39,114 bases of DNA from Alphaproteobacteria bacterium (GCA_017383325.1 JAFNYG010000029.1:1-39114), one strand, 5' to 3'; positions 1-9,388 are shown, counted from the stretch's first letter. Numbers and translations: made by a program. Notes: a model not told the origin generated them from the sequence alone.

Positions 1-594
1 ACACGTTGATTCTAATGACCAATATTCCACAGGCTTGAAATTTTCAATTTCTTTTTCACGATCAACCACCAATTTTACCGCCACAGATTGTACACGTCCC
101 GCAGATTTTCCCAGATTTCTGCGCCACAGCAACGGTGAAATTCCGAATCCAATCAGGTAATCTAACGCGCGCCGCACCAGGTATGCATCCACCAAATTTG
201 TATCAATTTCACGTGGTGCCTCAATTGCGGTCTGGACGGCTTTTTTTGTAATTTCATGGAACGCAACGCGATAAACCTTCTTGTCTTTTAATAATCTTTT
301 TGCCTTTAAAATATCCAACAGATGCCATGCGATGGCTTCTCCTTCGCGGTCAGGGTCGCTTGCCAGATAAACCGCATCTGCTTTTTTTAATTCATCTGTA
401 ATCAGTTTAATTTGCTTTTCTTTACCTGGCATAATTTGCCATTTCATTTTGAAATTATTTTCGGTATCTACACTGCCGTTTTCTGGAACCAAATCGCGTA
501 CATGACCAACAGATGCGATAACACGCCACCCTGCCCCCAGGTATTTTTCAATTGTTTTTGCCTTGGATGGTGATTCCACGATTAACAAGTTCAT
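1..594 (-). CDS. topA: DNA topoisomerase I, N-terminal part (runs off left edge)
   Basis: Type IA topoisomerase, which relaxes negative supercoils behind RNA polymerase. The 198 visible codons cover the Toprim domain: the N-terminus [20 protein letters not shown] has catalytic Glu7, and the acidic DPDREGEA motif lies at residues 80-87, followed by the start of domain IV ([15 protein letters not shown], about 171-185). The catalytic tyrosine region and zinc fingers lie beyond base 1. The ATG at 592-594 follows the rodA stop by four bases, and its ribosome-binding site (AGGGAT) overlaps that stop, so topA is the last gene seen of the mreC operon. In many alphaproteobacteria topA follows dprA; here dprA is at the other end of the window on the opposite strand. 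Confidence 0.96.
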   Translation of the reverse strand, partial: MNLLIVESPSKAKTIEKYLGAGWRVIASVGHVRDLVPENGSVDTENNFKMKWQIMPGKEKQIKLITDELKKADAVYLASDPDREGEAIAWHLLDILKAKRLLKDKKVYRVAFHEITKKAVQTAIEAPREIDTNLVDAYLVRRALDYLIGFGISPLLWRRNLGKSAGRVQSVAVKLVVDREKEIENFKPVEYWSLESTC

Positions 595-598
595 ATCC

Positions 599-1744
599 CT
601 AACTCCCCTTTGCAGATAATTGTTGGTCTTTGTGAATATACGCGTTTTGGCACAGTCCAAATCCGAACATCAGTGATAACAGACTGCTGCCACCAAACGA
701 CATCAGTGGCAACGGCACACCAACGGTTGGCAACAACCCCAAAACCATGGAAATATTTATAAAGTAATAAACAAAAAAGTTCAACATAAATCCAAAGCAT
801 ATTAATTGTCCAAATCTGTTTCGGCACATTTTCGCTGCCCAGAACAGCAACACGACAATCCACGTATATATTGCCAATAAACTGAATGCGCCGATAAATC
901 CGAATTCTTCGCCCAGCATTGTAAATATAAAATCAGTCTGTTTTTCCGGCAGGAATGATTGCTGTGATTGTGTGCCTGCCATATACCCTTTGCCAGTTAT
1001 ACCGCCACTGCCGAATGCGATTTTTGCCTGGTTTATTTGATATCCTGCACCTTGGATATCGCTGTCTGGGTTCAAGAATGTTATAATACGTCCACGTTGA
1101 TAATCGTGCAGTCCACCAAACCACACAACCGGTGCCGCCATACACCCCAGTATCGCCGCGATAATAAACCACTTTTTATTTGCCCCGACGATATAGAATA
1201 CCCCGACCGTAATCATCCCCAATGACAAAGCTGTCCCTAAATCAGGCTGGGCAACAATTAAGCTAAACGGCACCAACATCATCAACATCGGCGCAACATA
1301 GTTTTTAAATTGTCCCAGTTCCACCGAATTAAACCACGCAAAATACCGCGCCAGTGCCAACACCAGCGCAATTTTAATCAGTTCTGACGGCTGAATATGA
1401 ATCACCCCCAGGTTCAGCCACCTTTGCGCCCCCATACCTGTATGTCCAACGAATGTCACCAATACAATCATAATCAATGCGATTGCATAAATCAGATACG
1501 CAGATTTAATCCATGTTTTTATATTTGTAAATGCTGCGAAAAAGAACACCCCAAACCCTAACATGATTTTCATCAGTTGTGACAGCGCAAACGGCTTCCA
1601 ATTACCGCCACCGGCCGAATACAGTACAACGATTGAAATTGCCAACACCATACACATTGGCACGAACAACCCCCATGAAAATCTGCTTAACTTTTCAGGG
1701 AACGTCATCATATTTGCATTTGAAACGCGTATTTGTCGTGCCAT
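599..1744 (-). CDS. rodA: RodA, SEDS-family peptidoglycan glycosyltransferase
   Basis: Integral membrane lipid II polymerase of the elongasome, working with PBP2 (MrdA, the next gene upstream). The 381-residue product has about ten hydrophobic segments and the family signatures [27 protein letters not shown] and the C-terminal [13 protein letters not shown] longer frame reaches upstream into mrdA, but the ATG at 1742-1744 (MARQIRVSN) overlaps the mrdA TAA by one base, the expected coupled start. The RodA family is usually about 370-385 residues, so the length is normal. Confidence 0.95.
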   Translation of the reverse strand: MARQIRVSNANMMTFPEKLSRFSWGLFVPMCMVLAISIVVLYSAGGGNWKPFALSQLMKIMLGFGVFFFAAFTNIKTWIKSAYLIYAIALIMIVLVTFVGHTGMGAQRWLNLGVIHIQPSELIKIALVLALARYFAWFNSVELGQFKNYVAPMLMMLVPFSLIVAQPDLGTALSLGMITVGVFYIVGANKKWFIIAAILGCMAAPVVWFGGLHDYQRGRIITFLNPDSDIQGAGYQINQAKIAFGSGGITGKGYMAGTQSQQSFLPEKQTDFIFTMLGEEFGFIGAFSLLAIYTWIVVLLFWAAKMCRNRFGQLICFGFMLNFFVYYFINISMVLGLLPTVGVPLPLMSFGGSSLLSLMFGFGLCQNAYIHKDQQLSAKGS

Positions 1745-3519
1745 TACTTTAATCCTTTTAACAGTTCTTTCATAACGGCGGCAACGGTACGTGCGGCTGG
1801 GCCACTGCCACCGGCATGTTCTGTCACGACGCATACTGCATACTTTGGTTTATCTGTTGGTGCATATCCGACAAACAATCCGTGATTTCGCATTTGCCAT
1901 TGCAGCTGTTCATTGGTCAGAACACCGCTTTGTCGTTCTTTCTTAGAAATACTGCGCACCTGGGACGTACCTGTTTTTCCACCCATATGCATACCATTAA
2001 CATTAATTGCGCTGCCTGCGGCGGTTCCACCTTTTTTCAGCACCTGTTCCAATCCATTTAAAACATATTGGATATTTTTTTGTTGTAATTTCATACTGTC
2101 AAAATTCGGCTTTTTTGTATCCGCAATCAGTCGTGGAACAACGCGTTTGTTCGAAGATGCACGCGCCATCATAATTGCCAACTGCAAACAGTTTGCCAGA
2201 ATAAACCCTTGGCCGATTCCTGAAATAACTGTATCGCCATGAACCCAACGCACACCGACCTGTTTTTCTTTCCAGTATCTGTCTGGCATAACGCCGGGCA
2301 TTTCGCGCGACAATATGTTATCCATAAATGTTTCGGTCAACCCCAGTCGAATTGCCATATCTTTGATTGCGTCTATTCCGATACGCAGCGCAATCTGATA
2401 GAAATAAATATCGCACGAATGTTTCAGTGCCCCCGCCAGGTCGACGTATCCGTGTCCTTTTTCTTCCCAGCAATGATATCTGCGGTCACCATAATCCCAG
2501 TATCCCGGACAGAAAATTTTTTCTTTGGGATTAATTGCGCCTGATTCCAGCGCCGCCAACGCCACAACGATTTTGAATGTTGACCCCGGCGGGTACAAAC
2601 CTTCGATTGCCTTGTTCATAAATGGTTTTGCGATATCATCCCGCAGGTTTTGAATATATTCGTCCGCATCATCTTCGCGGAACATATTCGGGTCAAAACT
2701 GGGCACAGAAACCATTGCCAGAATATCACCTGTTTCTATATCCAGCGCCACGCCACATCCCGACCTGTGTTTTGCCAGTGCATCATACATAACGCGCTGA
2801 ACATTATCATTAATTGTTGTCTTTACATTTTGTCCAATTGTTGGTGCGACATATTGTGATTTATCTTCGCCTGTGATACGTCCCACTGCATTCGATATTA
2901 AAACAGTCTGTCCTGCGATGCCCTTCATCACATCGTCAAAACGTTTTTCCAGTCCTGTCACACCGGTTGTAAAGAAGGGTGCATTTGGAATTTGATTCTT
3001 AGGTTCGCCAACATATCCAAAAATTTGTGCGCCGGCCGGTCCCATTTCATAAATTCGTGCATATCCACTTTCCACGTGCAGTCCCGGCAAATTTTTTGCC
3101 TGTAATTTTGCCAACGCGTTCCAATCGGTATTTTCACTGACCAATACCGGTTGAAATTTAAGTTGTTTTTTTATCTTGGCACGTATTTTTTCGACACGTT
3201 TTTCCCGCAGATTTAAATCCCTTGCCACCGTTTCGACCAGGTTATCTATATCACGTGCCTCTTCTGGGATGATATAAATACGATAAATCGGTGCGTCGCG
3301 TGAAATAGGTGTCCCACTGCGTGTTAAAATTTTCCCGCGTTCGGGCATATTTATCTGTATACGATAAGAATTATTTTCGCTTTTCTTTTTATAGTCACGA
3401 TAACTAAACACCTGCATCTGCAACATTCGTAACACCAACGCAGACGTTAACACCGCCCCTGCTGTTAAAAACAGGGCGCTGCGTCTATCAAAAGTTCTTG
3501 CAACTTCCTTGTCAATCAT
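1744..3519 (-). CDS. mrdA: Penicillin-binding protein 2 (elongation transpeptidase)
   Basis: Class B PBP that cross-links peptidoglycan during lateral growth. The 591-residue protein has an N-terminal transmembrane anchor (about residues 15-35), a PBP dimerisation domain (about 55-220) and a transpeptidase domain with the active-site PPGSTFK motif (Ser313), an SCD motif at 368-370 in the SxN position, and GGKTGTS near the C-terminus. The start overlaps the end of mreD by 8 bases and the end overlaps rodA by one base, so the mreC-mreD-mrdA-rodA genes are translationally packed. The family's usual length is 580-650 residues. Confidence 0.96.
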   Translation of the reverse strand: MIDKEVARTFDRRSALFLTAGAVLTSALVLRMLQMQVFSYRDYKKKSENNSYRIQINMPERGKILTRSGTPISRDAPIYRIYIIPEEARDIDNLVETVARDLNLREKRVEKIRAKIKKQLKFQPVLVSENTDWNALAKLQAKNLPGLHVESGYARIYEMGPAGAQIFGYVGEPKNQIPNAPFFTTGVTGLEKRFDDVMKGIAGQTVLISNAVGRITGEDKSQYVAPTIGQNVKTTINDNVQRVMYDALAKHRSGCGVALDIETGDILAMVSVPSFDPNMFREDDADEYIQNLRDDIAKPFMNKAIEGLYPPGSTFKIVVALAALESGAINPKEKIFCPGYWDYGDRRYHCWEEKGHGYVDLAGALKHSCDIYFYQIALRIGIDAIKDMAIRLGLTETFMDNILSREMPGVMPDRYWKEKQVGVRWVHGDTVISGIGQGFILANCLQLAIMMARASSNKRVVPRLIADTKKPNFDSMKLQQKNIQYVLNGLEQVLKKGGTAAGSAINVNGMHMGGKTGTSQVRSISKKERQSGVLTNEQLQWQMRNHGLFVGYAPTDKPKYAVCVVTEHAGGSGPAARTVAAVMKELLKGLK

Positions 3520-3967
3520 GTTGCACCCGTTCTATCAGTTTTGCGGTCGGTATATAAATCGCGGTTGCCATTATAAACATCCACCCCCCCCGCAGAATAT
3601 TTATAAATGTAAAGTTTGTAATTACCTGAATAAACACAGCCACCCCAAAAAATACCATAAACGCCAGTATACCATACTTATCCATATGTGTTATATCAAT
3701 ATACGTCTGAAACCCATTTATTGCAAAGAACAAACAATACATCGCCAACCAAAAGCAAACTGTTTCAAAATTATAATCAATACACACACACATCAAAACG
3801 GAAAAAATCGGGAACCAGTTTACCGGTCTTGCAAAAGAACAAATGAAAACAGGCACAATTGCCAGTATTCCTGCTGGGTTCCAAAACGGGTGTGCCAACC
3901 GCCACAATCCGATTGTTAATAAAAACGGAAATGCGGCACGTAAAAAATTAATTATATTTTCTTTCAT
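3512..3967 (-). CDS. mreD: Rod shape-determining protein MreD
   Basis: Small multi-pass inner-membrane protein of the MreBCD elongasome complex. The 151-residue product is almost entirely hydrophobic, with about five predicted membrane segments (for example FLLTIGLWRLAHPFW near the start and YGILAFMVFFGVAVFIQVI near residue 100). MreD sequences diverge strongly, so the call rests on length, hydrophobicity and its position between mreC and mrdA. It overlaps mreC by four bases (ATGA) and mrdA by eight. Confidence 0.86.
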   Translation of the reverse strand: MKENIINFLRAAFPFLLTIGLWRLAHPFWNPAGILAIVPVFICSFARPVNWFPIFSVLMCVCIDYNFETVCFWLAMYCLFFAINGFQTYIDITHMDKYGILAFMVFFGVAVFIQVITNFTFINILRGGWMFIMATAIYIPTAKLIERVQHD

Positions 3968-4788
3968 TTATATTCGTTTTTTGGTGTATCGAATTTCAGT
4001 ACCATAACCCGTGAAATTTCGGCTGGATTTGCAACTGCGACATCTGTTTCATCAATCATTTCACCAACGATAAGTCCTGCTGGCAAAACCCCTGATATAT
4101 TACTGGAAACCAGTTTTATTCCACGCACAGGTTGAAATTCAGGATTGCTAAAAAATCCCATTGTTGGATACTTTGACCCATTTCCTGTCATAAAACCATA
4201 AACGTCCGACCCAACAACACGCACAGCAATATTTGTATCTGCATCTGTCAGGGCCCGCACACGTGAAAAATTATTTGCGCTGTCAATTATAATTCCGGCC
4301 AGACGCATGTCAGTTGTTGCCACAACCATACCTGTTTCGACACCATCACGTCCACCCCGGTTTATTACATACGTATTATGCCCCAGTGCCCGATTATCAT
4401 GAATAACATCTGCGATAACTGCGTCACGTGGCTGGGTACTTACCAGTCCTAATTCATTGGTTAATTTTTGATTTTCTTTTATTGCGATATCGCACAAATC
4501 CTTGTTTATCATTGCGGCGTCCAAACGCGCACGCAGTTCTTTATTTTCTTCGCGCAGTGATGAAACCTGTGTAATTGCACTGAACGTATTTCCGATGACC
4601 CGAAACGGCCACGTAATGACATCCCCCACCACCTGGGCCACAGGCACAACCACATGTCCCAATGCATTCATAATTGCATAGTCTGGTTTTGCAACCATGA
4701 TGTATATAAACAGAACCGGCAACACCGCCGCCGTTGCGACCGCGCGAATCAAAGGGTATATTTTGGAAGATATCTTATTTTGTTTCAT
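3964..4788 (-). CDS. mreC: Rod shape-determining protein MreC
   Basis: Periplasmic scaffold of the elongasome that binds PBP2 and MreD. The 274-residue protein has one N-terminal transmembrane segment (about 12-32), a coiled-coil stretch (SSLREENKELRARLDAA, about 76-92) and the beta-rich MreC core with the family-typical RGGRDGVETGMVV segment near residue 145. It opens the operon mreC-mreD-mrdA-rodA-topA; mreB is not adjacent but lies 4.7 kb away with its own promoter. The ATG at 4786-4788 has no convincing Shine-Dalgarno, and a promoter-like pair ends only 8 bases upstream (see promoter entry). Confidence 0.93.
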   Translation of the reverse strand: MKQNKISSKIYPLIRAVATAAVLPVLFIYIMVAKPDYAIMNALGHVVVPVAQVVGDVITWPFRVIGNTFSAITQVSSLREENKELRARLDAAMINKDLCDIAIKENQKLTNELGLVSTQPRDAVIADVIHDNRALGHNTYVINRGGRDGVETGMVVATTDMRLAGIIIDSANNFSRVRALTDADTNIAVRVVGSDVYGFMTGNGSKYPTMGFFSNPEFQPVRGIKLVSSNISGVLPAGLIVGEMIDETDVAVANPAEISRVMVLKFDTPKNEYK

Positions 4789-4796
4789 CGGGCATT

Positions 4797-4825
4797 ACTT
4801 TAACCCCAAAAAGTCAGATATTCAA
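4797..4825 (-). promoter_or_regulatory. Putative mreC operon promoter, very short or no leader
   Basis: On the minus strand, TTGAAT (4820-4825), a 17-base spacer and TAAAGT (4797-4802) precede the mreC ATG by 8 bases. Six to seven bases past the -10 would put the start of transcription within about two bases of the ATG. The -10 matches the consensus at only four of six positions, so this is moderate evidence. Confidence 0.45.
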
Positions 4826-4832
4826 TAAAAAC

Positions 4833-4860
4833 TTGATTTTTGAAATAAATCTGGCAAAAT
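4833..4860 (+). promoter_or_regulatory. Putative rpmI-rplT promoter
   Basis: TTGATT (4833-4838), 16-base spacer and CAAAAT (4855-4860) give a leader of about 60 bases before rpmI that contains the hairpin at 4874-4890. It lies back to back with the mreC promoter. Confidence 0.4.
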
Positions 4861-4873
4861 AGGCACAGTCAAA

Positions 4874-4890
4874 GTGGCAGGCATTGCCAC
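4874..4890 (+). promoter_or_regulatory. Hairpin in rpmI leader
   Basis: GTGGCA (4874-4879) pairs with TGCCAC (4885-4890) across a five-base loop. There is no T-run, so it is not a terminator. It could be an autoregulatory site: L20 represses the rpmI-rplT operon through leader RNA structures in other bacteria. That role is inferred only. Confidence 0.4.
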
Positions 4891-4928
4891 CAGACACTAA
4901 AAACTATCTAGAAATAAAAGGATATAAA

Positions 4929-5132
4929 ATGCCAAAATTAAAGACCAAGTCGTACTTGAAAAAACGTGCGTCTATGACCGCGACCGGTAAAATCCGTGTT
5001 GCACGCAACTCTCATAAAAAACTGTTGCGCAAGAAATCTGCCCGCGCAAACAAGGCAGGTGCAAAACCACAGTATTTGAATGAAAACATGGTGGGTCAGG
5101 CAAAAATCCTGGCACCATACGGTTTGAAATAA
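4929..5132 (+). CDS. rpmI: 50S ribosomal protein L35 (bL35)
   Basis: The 67-residue basic protein begins MPKLKTKSYLKKR and is the normal L35 length. An in-frame extension to 4884 is possible, but the ATG at 4929 gives the conserved N-terminus and follows AAAGGA at good spacing. It is followed after 14 bases by rplT. infC, often first in this operon, is absent, and the leader has a hairpin instead. Confidence 0.96.
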   Translation: MPKLKTKSYLKKRASMTATGKIRVARNSHKKLLRKKSARANKAGAKPQYLNENMVGQAKILAPYGLK

Positions 5133-5146
5133 GGGGGTAACAGGTC

Positions 5147-5515
5147 ATGGCAAGAGTAAAACGCGGTACAACCGTTAAACAAAAGCACAATAAAATCTTA
5201 GCACGTGCCAAGGGTTACCTGGGCCGTCATCATTCAACATATCGCGCTGCCCGTGAAAAAACGGAAAAGGCGGGTCAGTATGCATATCGCGATCGTCGCG
5301 TTAAAAAACGTGAATTTCGTGGTTTGTGGATTGTCCGTATCAATGCAGCGGTACGCGCAAATGGTATGACTTACAGCCAGTTTATGAATGGCCTGAAAAA
5401 GGCAGGCGTCGCCCTGGACCGCAAGGTTTTGGCCGAAATGGCATATGCAGGTGATGCAAACTTCGTCAAATTGGTTGACACAGCGAAACGATTTAACAAC
5501 GCCGAAAGTAAATAA
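5147..5515 (+). CDS. rplT: 50S ribosomal protein L20 (bL20)
   Basis: The 122-residue protein starts [19 protein letters not shown] and carries the conserved basic N-terminal extension and the globular domain ([19 protein letters not shown], about 49-67). L20 binds 23S rRNA early in 50S assembly. It is co-transcribed with rpmI, and an intrinsic terminator follows at 5554-5575. Confidence 0.98.
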   Translation: MARVKRGTTVKQKHNKILARAKGYLGRHHSTYRAAREKTEKAGQYAYRDRRVKKREFRGLWIVRINAAVRANGMTYSQFMNGLKKAGVALDRKVLAEMAYAGDANFVKLVDTAKRFNNAESK

Positions 5516-5553
5516 TACCTTGTCGGCGGGGTATCTGTTTTGTAATAATAAAG

Positions 5554-5575
5554 GCCGTCGTATGACGGCTTTTTT
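5554..5575 (+). terminator. Intrinsic terminator after rplT
   Basis: The stem GCCGTC (5554-5559) / GACGGC (5564-5569) with loop GTAT is followed by six T. It lies between rplT and pheS, so pheS expression needs read-through, attenuation or a further promoter. Confidence 0.85.
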
Positions 5576-5596
5576 AAATGTTTTAAGGTAAGAATC

Positions 5597-6544
5597 ATGC
5601 ACGAACAAATAAAAAATATTAATACATTGGAAGATTTACAGGCGCTGTACACCGCAACATTTGGCAAAAATGGCACAATGACGGCGCGCCTGAAAGAGAT
5701 GAAAAATCTGGATAACGACGCGCGCGCGGCATTAAACCGTGAAAACACGGAACTGCGCGAATTATTTAAAACACGCCAGATTGAAATTGAAAATGCGGTA
5801 TTGATGGCGGGCCTGCAGAAACAGAAATTGGATATGTCTTTGAATCCAATGCCAGAAAATCGTGGTACATTACACCCACTGACCCAAAGTCTGTCTGAAA
5901 TATCGGCAATTTTGGAATCGTTTGGTTATACGATGTACACAGGTCCTGAAATCGAAGATGATTGGCATAATTTTACTGCATTGAACACCCCAATGCATCA
6001 CCCTGCCCGTGATATGCAGGATTCATTCTTTTTGCCAAATGGCAATGTGTTGCGCACGCAAACATCTGCGATTCAAATTCGTGCGATGGAAACAGATGGT
6101 GTACCAATTAAAATGTTCGGCATTGGTTCGACATATCGCAAAGAAATGGACGCAACACACAGCCCGATGTTCCATCAAATCGAAGGTTTATATATCGACA
6201 AAGATATCACTATGTCGGATTTAATTGCGGATGTTCGTGCATTTTTATCGCGATATTTTGGCATTGAAAACGTTGAATTACGCATTCGTCCATCATACTT
6301 TCCGTTTACAGACCCATCCATTGAAATTGACTTAAAATGGCAGGGTGGCAAATGGCTGGAAATCATGGGATCTGGGATGGTTCATCCAAATGTATTGCGC
6401 AATTGTGGTATTGACCCCGATGTTTACCAGGGTTTTGCGTTTGGTTTTGGTTGGGACCGATTGGCGATGTTAAAGTACGGTCTGAACGACATCCGTCAAT
6501 TTTACGACAGTGATGTGCGCTGGCTGAAAAAATCTGGATTTTAA
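5597..6544 (+). CDS. pheS: Phenylalanyl-tRNA synthetase alpha subunit
   Basis: Catalytic subunit of the alpha2beta2 class II enzyme that charges tRNA-Phe. The 315-residue protein has an N-terminal coiled coil (about 1-80), motif 2 (FGIGSTYRKEMDATHSPMFH, about 174-193) and motif 3 (GFAFGFGWDRLAMLKYG, about 279-295). It is slightly shorter than the E. coli protein (327), mostly in the N-terminal helical arm. The ATG at 5597 follows AAGGTAAG. pheT begins 14 bases after its stop. Confidence 0.97.
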   Translation: MHEQIKNINTLEDLQALYTATFGKNGTMTARLKEMKNLDNDARAALNRENTELRELFKTRQIEIENAVLMAGLQKQKLDMSLNPMPENRGTLHPLTQSLSEISAILESFGYTMYTGPEIEDDWHNFTALNTPMHHPARDMQDSFFLPNGNVLRTQTSAIQIRAMETDGVPIKMFGIGSTYRKEMDATHSPMFHQIEGLYIDKDITMSDLIADVRAFLSRYFGIENVELRIRPSYFPFTDPSIEIDLKWQGGKWLEIMGSGMVHPNVLRNCGIDPDVYQGFAFGFGWDRLAMLKYGLNDIRQFYDSDVRWLKKSGF

Positions 6545-6558
6545 TGTGGGGGTAAAAA

Positions 6559-8862
6559 ATGAAGTGGACATATGATTGGTTAACAGAATATTTAAAAACA
6601 GACGCATCTGCGGACGTGATTGCCGATACTTTGACCAGAATCGGGCTCGAAGTAGAAGACCTGCAATCACCTGTTTCCCCAATTGCGGCAAAAATTATTG
6701 AATGCAAACCACATGAAAACAGTGACCATCTGCACGTGTTAATGGTTGATGATGGCACGCCCACCCCGCGCCAGGTTGTATGTGGTGCGCCAAACGCGTG
6801 CGTGGGGCTTATATCTGCGTTGGCAACGCCCGGCTGCATAATTGATGGGCATGAAATTACATCTGGCAAATTGCGTGGGGTTGTATCGAATGGCATGATG
6901 TGTTCTGCGCGCGAATTGGGAATTGGCGACGACCACAGTGGCATTATTGAATTGCCGTCCGACACAAAAATTGGAACGCCTGTTATTGAATCCAAGACTG
7001 TATTTGACGCCGGTATCACACCAAACCGCCCTGATTATTTATCAGTTCGTGGCATTGCGCGTGACCTGGCTGCGGCGGGGGTTGGTGAATATATTGCACC
7101 AAAAGACGGCGAATTTAAATCTGTTGCGGGCGCGCGTTCTGTAAAACTGGAAACACAAAAATGTCGTGCATATAAAATGGTTGAAATTCATGGCATTGAT
7201 ATCGCCCCCAGTGATAAAAAGATTGCGTCACGCCTGCGTGCGATTGGGATAAATCCGAAAAATGCCCCAATTGACGCAACGAATTATATCTGTTATGACA
7301 TGGCGCAACCAATGCACTGTTTTGACGCAGACGAAATCGATGGCGACATTGTTGTGCGTAATGCGCGCACCGGTGAAAAGTTCACAGACCTGTTCGGCAC
7401 AGAACATGAATTAACCGACAATGACGTTGTTATTACCGATGCGTCGGGCATATTGGCATTGGCGGGTGTTATCGGTGGTGCGCGTGGTGCAACGACTGAA
7501 AAAACAAAGAATATCATCTTGGAATCCGCATACTTTGACCCAGTATCTGTCCGTAAATCTGCGAAAAGATTGGGAATATCGACCGACGCATCATATCGCT
7601 ATGAACGTGGTATTGACCCAACAATCACCGGTCCGGCCGCCATGCGTGCCACAGACATAATTATGTCCCAGTGTGGTGGAAAAATTGTCGGCGCATTTTC
7701 TGCTGGCACAGATTCTGGGGCGGACATAAAAATCAAATACACGCCATCGTATTTCATGAAAAAAACCGGATTTGATATTCCGTCTGAAACGCAACATGAA
7801 ATTCTGACGCGTCTTGGGTACGATATAAAAACGTCTGGTGATAATTGGGTGTTAACACCACCTTCGTCACGTGTAGACGTCCAAATCCCAGAAACAATTG
7901 TGGCGGATTTGTTGCGTATATATGGATATGACAAAATTGCGACATCGTCTGCGCATACCATTGGTGACGCGCGTCCACACGACACACACGAAATGGATAT
8001 CAAGACGTTGTTGTCATCACGTGGCCTGAACGAATGCCGTTCATTTGGTTTTGGGAATCTGGTAACCGAACAATTGTTATCGGATAAAACAAATATTCAG
8101 ATTGCCAATCCAATAACTGCGGATTATGACACAATGCGTAACGGACTGTTGTGTGGATTGTTAACCGCGGTGTCAAATAATGAAAAACGCGGATACCCAG
8201 ATTTGAATTTATTTGAATTGGGCACGGTATTTGATGGTGACGCGCCGGGTGGGCAACATACATCGCTGTGCATTGTTCGCACGGGCGCCACATCGCCACG
8301 GCATTGGACTGGGCGTAATAGAAATGTTGATGTTTACGATGTGAAATCAGACCTGATTGCATTAATGTCGGGCCAGCGTTTCACAGTTTCAACAGACAAC
8401 CCGCCACGCTGGGCGCATCCATATCGCTATGCGGCCATATATCAGGGTAAAAAGCAAATTGCTCAATTTGGTGAATTGCACCCATCGGTTGCGAAAAAAT
8501 TACGCATTAAAACGAATGTGGTTATTGCAATTGCAGATGATGTAAAAAATCTGCCATCTCGTCGTCGTGGCACGGCACCGGTATTATCTGAATTCCAACC
8601 TATAACGCGTGATTTTGCGTTTATCACAGATTCAGATACAATGGCGGAAAAATTGACATCTGTGGCGCGTTCTGCGGACAGTCGTATCACCGACATTGTT
8701 GTCTTTGACGCGTTTGATTTATCGAACGGGAAAAAATCCATTGCATTTACAATTACAATTCAACCGACGGACAACATGTCCGACACAGATTTGATGGCCG
8801 TGCAAAATGCGGTTATATCTGCGGTTGAAAAAAAGTGTAATGCGCAAATTCGCGATAAATAA
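6559..8862 (+). CDS. pheT: Phenylalanyl-tRNA synthetase beta subunit
   Basis: The 767-residue protein begins MKWTYDWLTEYLKTD, then has an EMAP/OB-fold tRNA-binding domain (about 40-150), B3/B4 editing domain (about 205-370), B5 domain (about 390-465) and a C-terminal FDX-ACB anticodon-binding domain starting near FQPITRDFAF (about 675). The length is close to the family norm (790-800). It is co-transcribed with pheS (SD GGGGG before the ATG) and ends at a bidirectional hairpin. Confidence 0.97.
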   Translation: MKWTYDWLTEYLKTDASADVIADTLTRIGLEVEDLQSPVSPIAAKIIECKPHENSDHLHVLMVDDGTPTPRQVVCGAPNACVGLISALATPGCIIDGHEITSGKLRGVVSNGMMCSARELGIGDDHSGIIELPSDTKIGTPVIESKTVFDAGITPNRPDYLSVRGIARDLAAAGVGEYIAPKDGEFKSVAGARSVKLETQKCRAYKMVEIHGIDIAPSDKKIASRLRAIGINPKNAPIDATNYICYDMAQPMHCFDADEIDGDIVVRNARTGEKFTDLFGTEHELTDNDVVITDASGILALAGVIGGARGATTEKTKNIILESAYFDPVSVRKSAKRLGISTDASYRYERGIDPTITGPAAMRATDIIMSQCGGKIVGAFSAGTDSGADIKIKYTPSYFMKKTGFDIPSETQHEILTRLGYDIKTSGDNWVLTPPSSRVDVQIPETIVADLLRIYGYDKIATSSAHTIGDARPHDTHEMDIKTLLSSRGLNECRSFGFGNLVTEQLLSDKTNIQIANPITADYDTMRNGLLCGLLTAVSNNEKRGYPDLNLFELGTVFDGDAPGGQHTSLCIVRTGATSPRHWTGRNRNVDVYDVKSDLIALMSGQRFTVSTDNPPRWAHPYRYAAIYQGKKQIAQFGELHPSVAKKLRIKTNVVIAIADDVKNLPSRRRGTAPVLSEFQPITRDFAFITDSDTMAEKLTSVARSADSRITDIVVFDAFDLSNGKKSIAFTITIQPTDNMSDTDLMAVQNAVISAVEKKCNAQIRDK

Positions 8863-8870
8863 AAATGTTA

Positions 8871-8898
8871 AAAAAAGCCGGCAAATGCCGGTTTTTTT
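8871..8898. terminator. Bidirectional terminator, pheT / carrier-like gene
   Basis: The stem CCGGCA (8878-8883) / TGCCGG (8886-8891) is flanked by six A on the left and seven T on the right, so it can stop transcription from both sides. It belongs to the recurring GCCGGC hairpin set of this window. Confidence 0.85.
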
Positions 8899-9364
8899 AA
8901 CGATATTTCATATGGTTTTTAAACAAAACACACTTTACAATTTCGCATGCATTTTTTTCAGACGTAACACCCGCTTTGACAATCTTGTTGCAAGGCTGTT
9001 CTGTTAACTTGCAATATGGAACCTCATTTTTATACGTATACATACCAGCAATATTTTTTATATCTTTATTATCTGGTTCCTTTTTATTAGTAATCATGAA
9101 CAATTCATCCAAAATTTTTTGTCCAGACCAGGTTTTCATACGTGCCTCTATCTCAACAGAAAACTTGATATCATACTTGCTTTCTAGTTCTGTAAGCAAT
9201 TCTAACATATCCAAAGAATCAAACCCCGCACATTGTGTCAAGAAAAGTTCTTCATTCAAATGACTTTTTAGAACATCCACTGGAATATGTGAATAACGAG
9301 AAACCTTTTCTAAAAAGAATTTTTCAATATTTTCTCTATCGGTTTTTTTTTGCACAAATTTCAT
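8897..9364 (-). CDS. Acyl-carrier-protein-like protein with cysteine-rich C-terminal tail
   Basis: The 155-residue product has two parts. Residues about 10-92 look like an acyl/peptidyl carrier domain: four helices with the phosphopantetheine site motif GFDSLDMLELLTELESKY, in which Ser50 would be modified. Residues 105-155 are an extra tail with four cysteines (C118, C125, C140, C145; CX6C and CX4C), which could bind a metal or form disulfides. The in-frame ATG at 9388 lies within 1 base of the -10 box of a strong promoter and would not be transcribed; the ATG at 9364 has AGAGG six bases upstream. The gene is more AT-rich than its neighbours. It is not acpP (too long and diverged). The substrate is unknown. 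Confidence 0.7.
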   Translation of the reverse strand: MKFVQKKTDRENIEKFFLEKVSRYSHIPVDVLKSHLNEELFLTQCAGFDSLDMLELLTELESKYDIKFSVEIEARMKTWSGQKILDELFMITNKKEPDNKDIKNIAGMYTYKNEVPYCKLTEQPCNKIVKAGVTSEKNACEIVKCVLFKNHMKYR

Positions 9365-9388
9365 GTATAACCTCTTTTTAATAGACAT

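Noticed and set aside
195..215. TTTCACGTGG in topA as a parS site
   Set aside because: Only the left arm and centre match; the right arm TGAAA is absent and it lies in coding sequence far from parAB.
6363..7019. 218-codon minus-strand frame across pheS and pheT
   Set aside because: Crosses the junction of two conserved plus-strand genes; no start signals.
9365..9388. Upstream ATG for the carrier-like gene
   Set aside because: It sits within the initiation zone right after the -10 box and would not be in the transcript; the ATG at 9364 has AGAGG.
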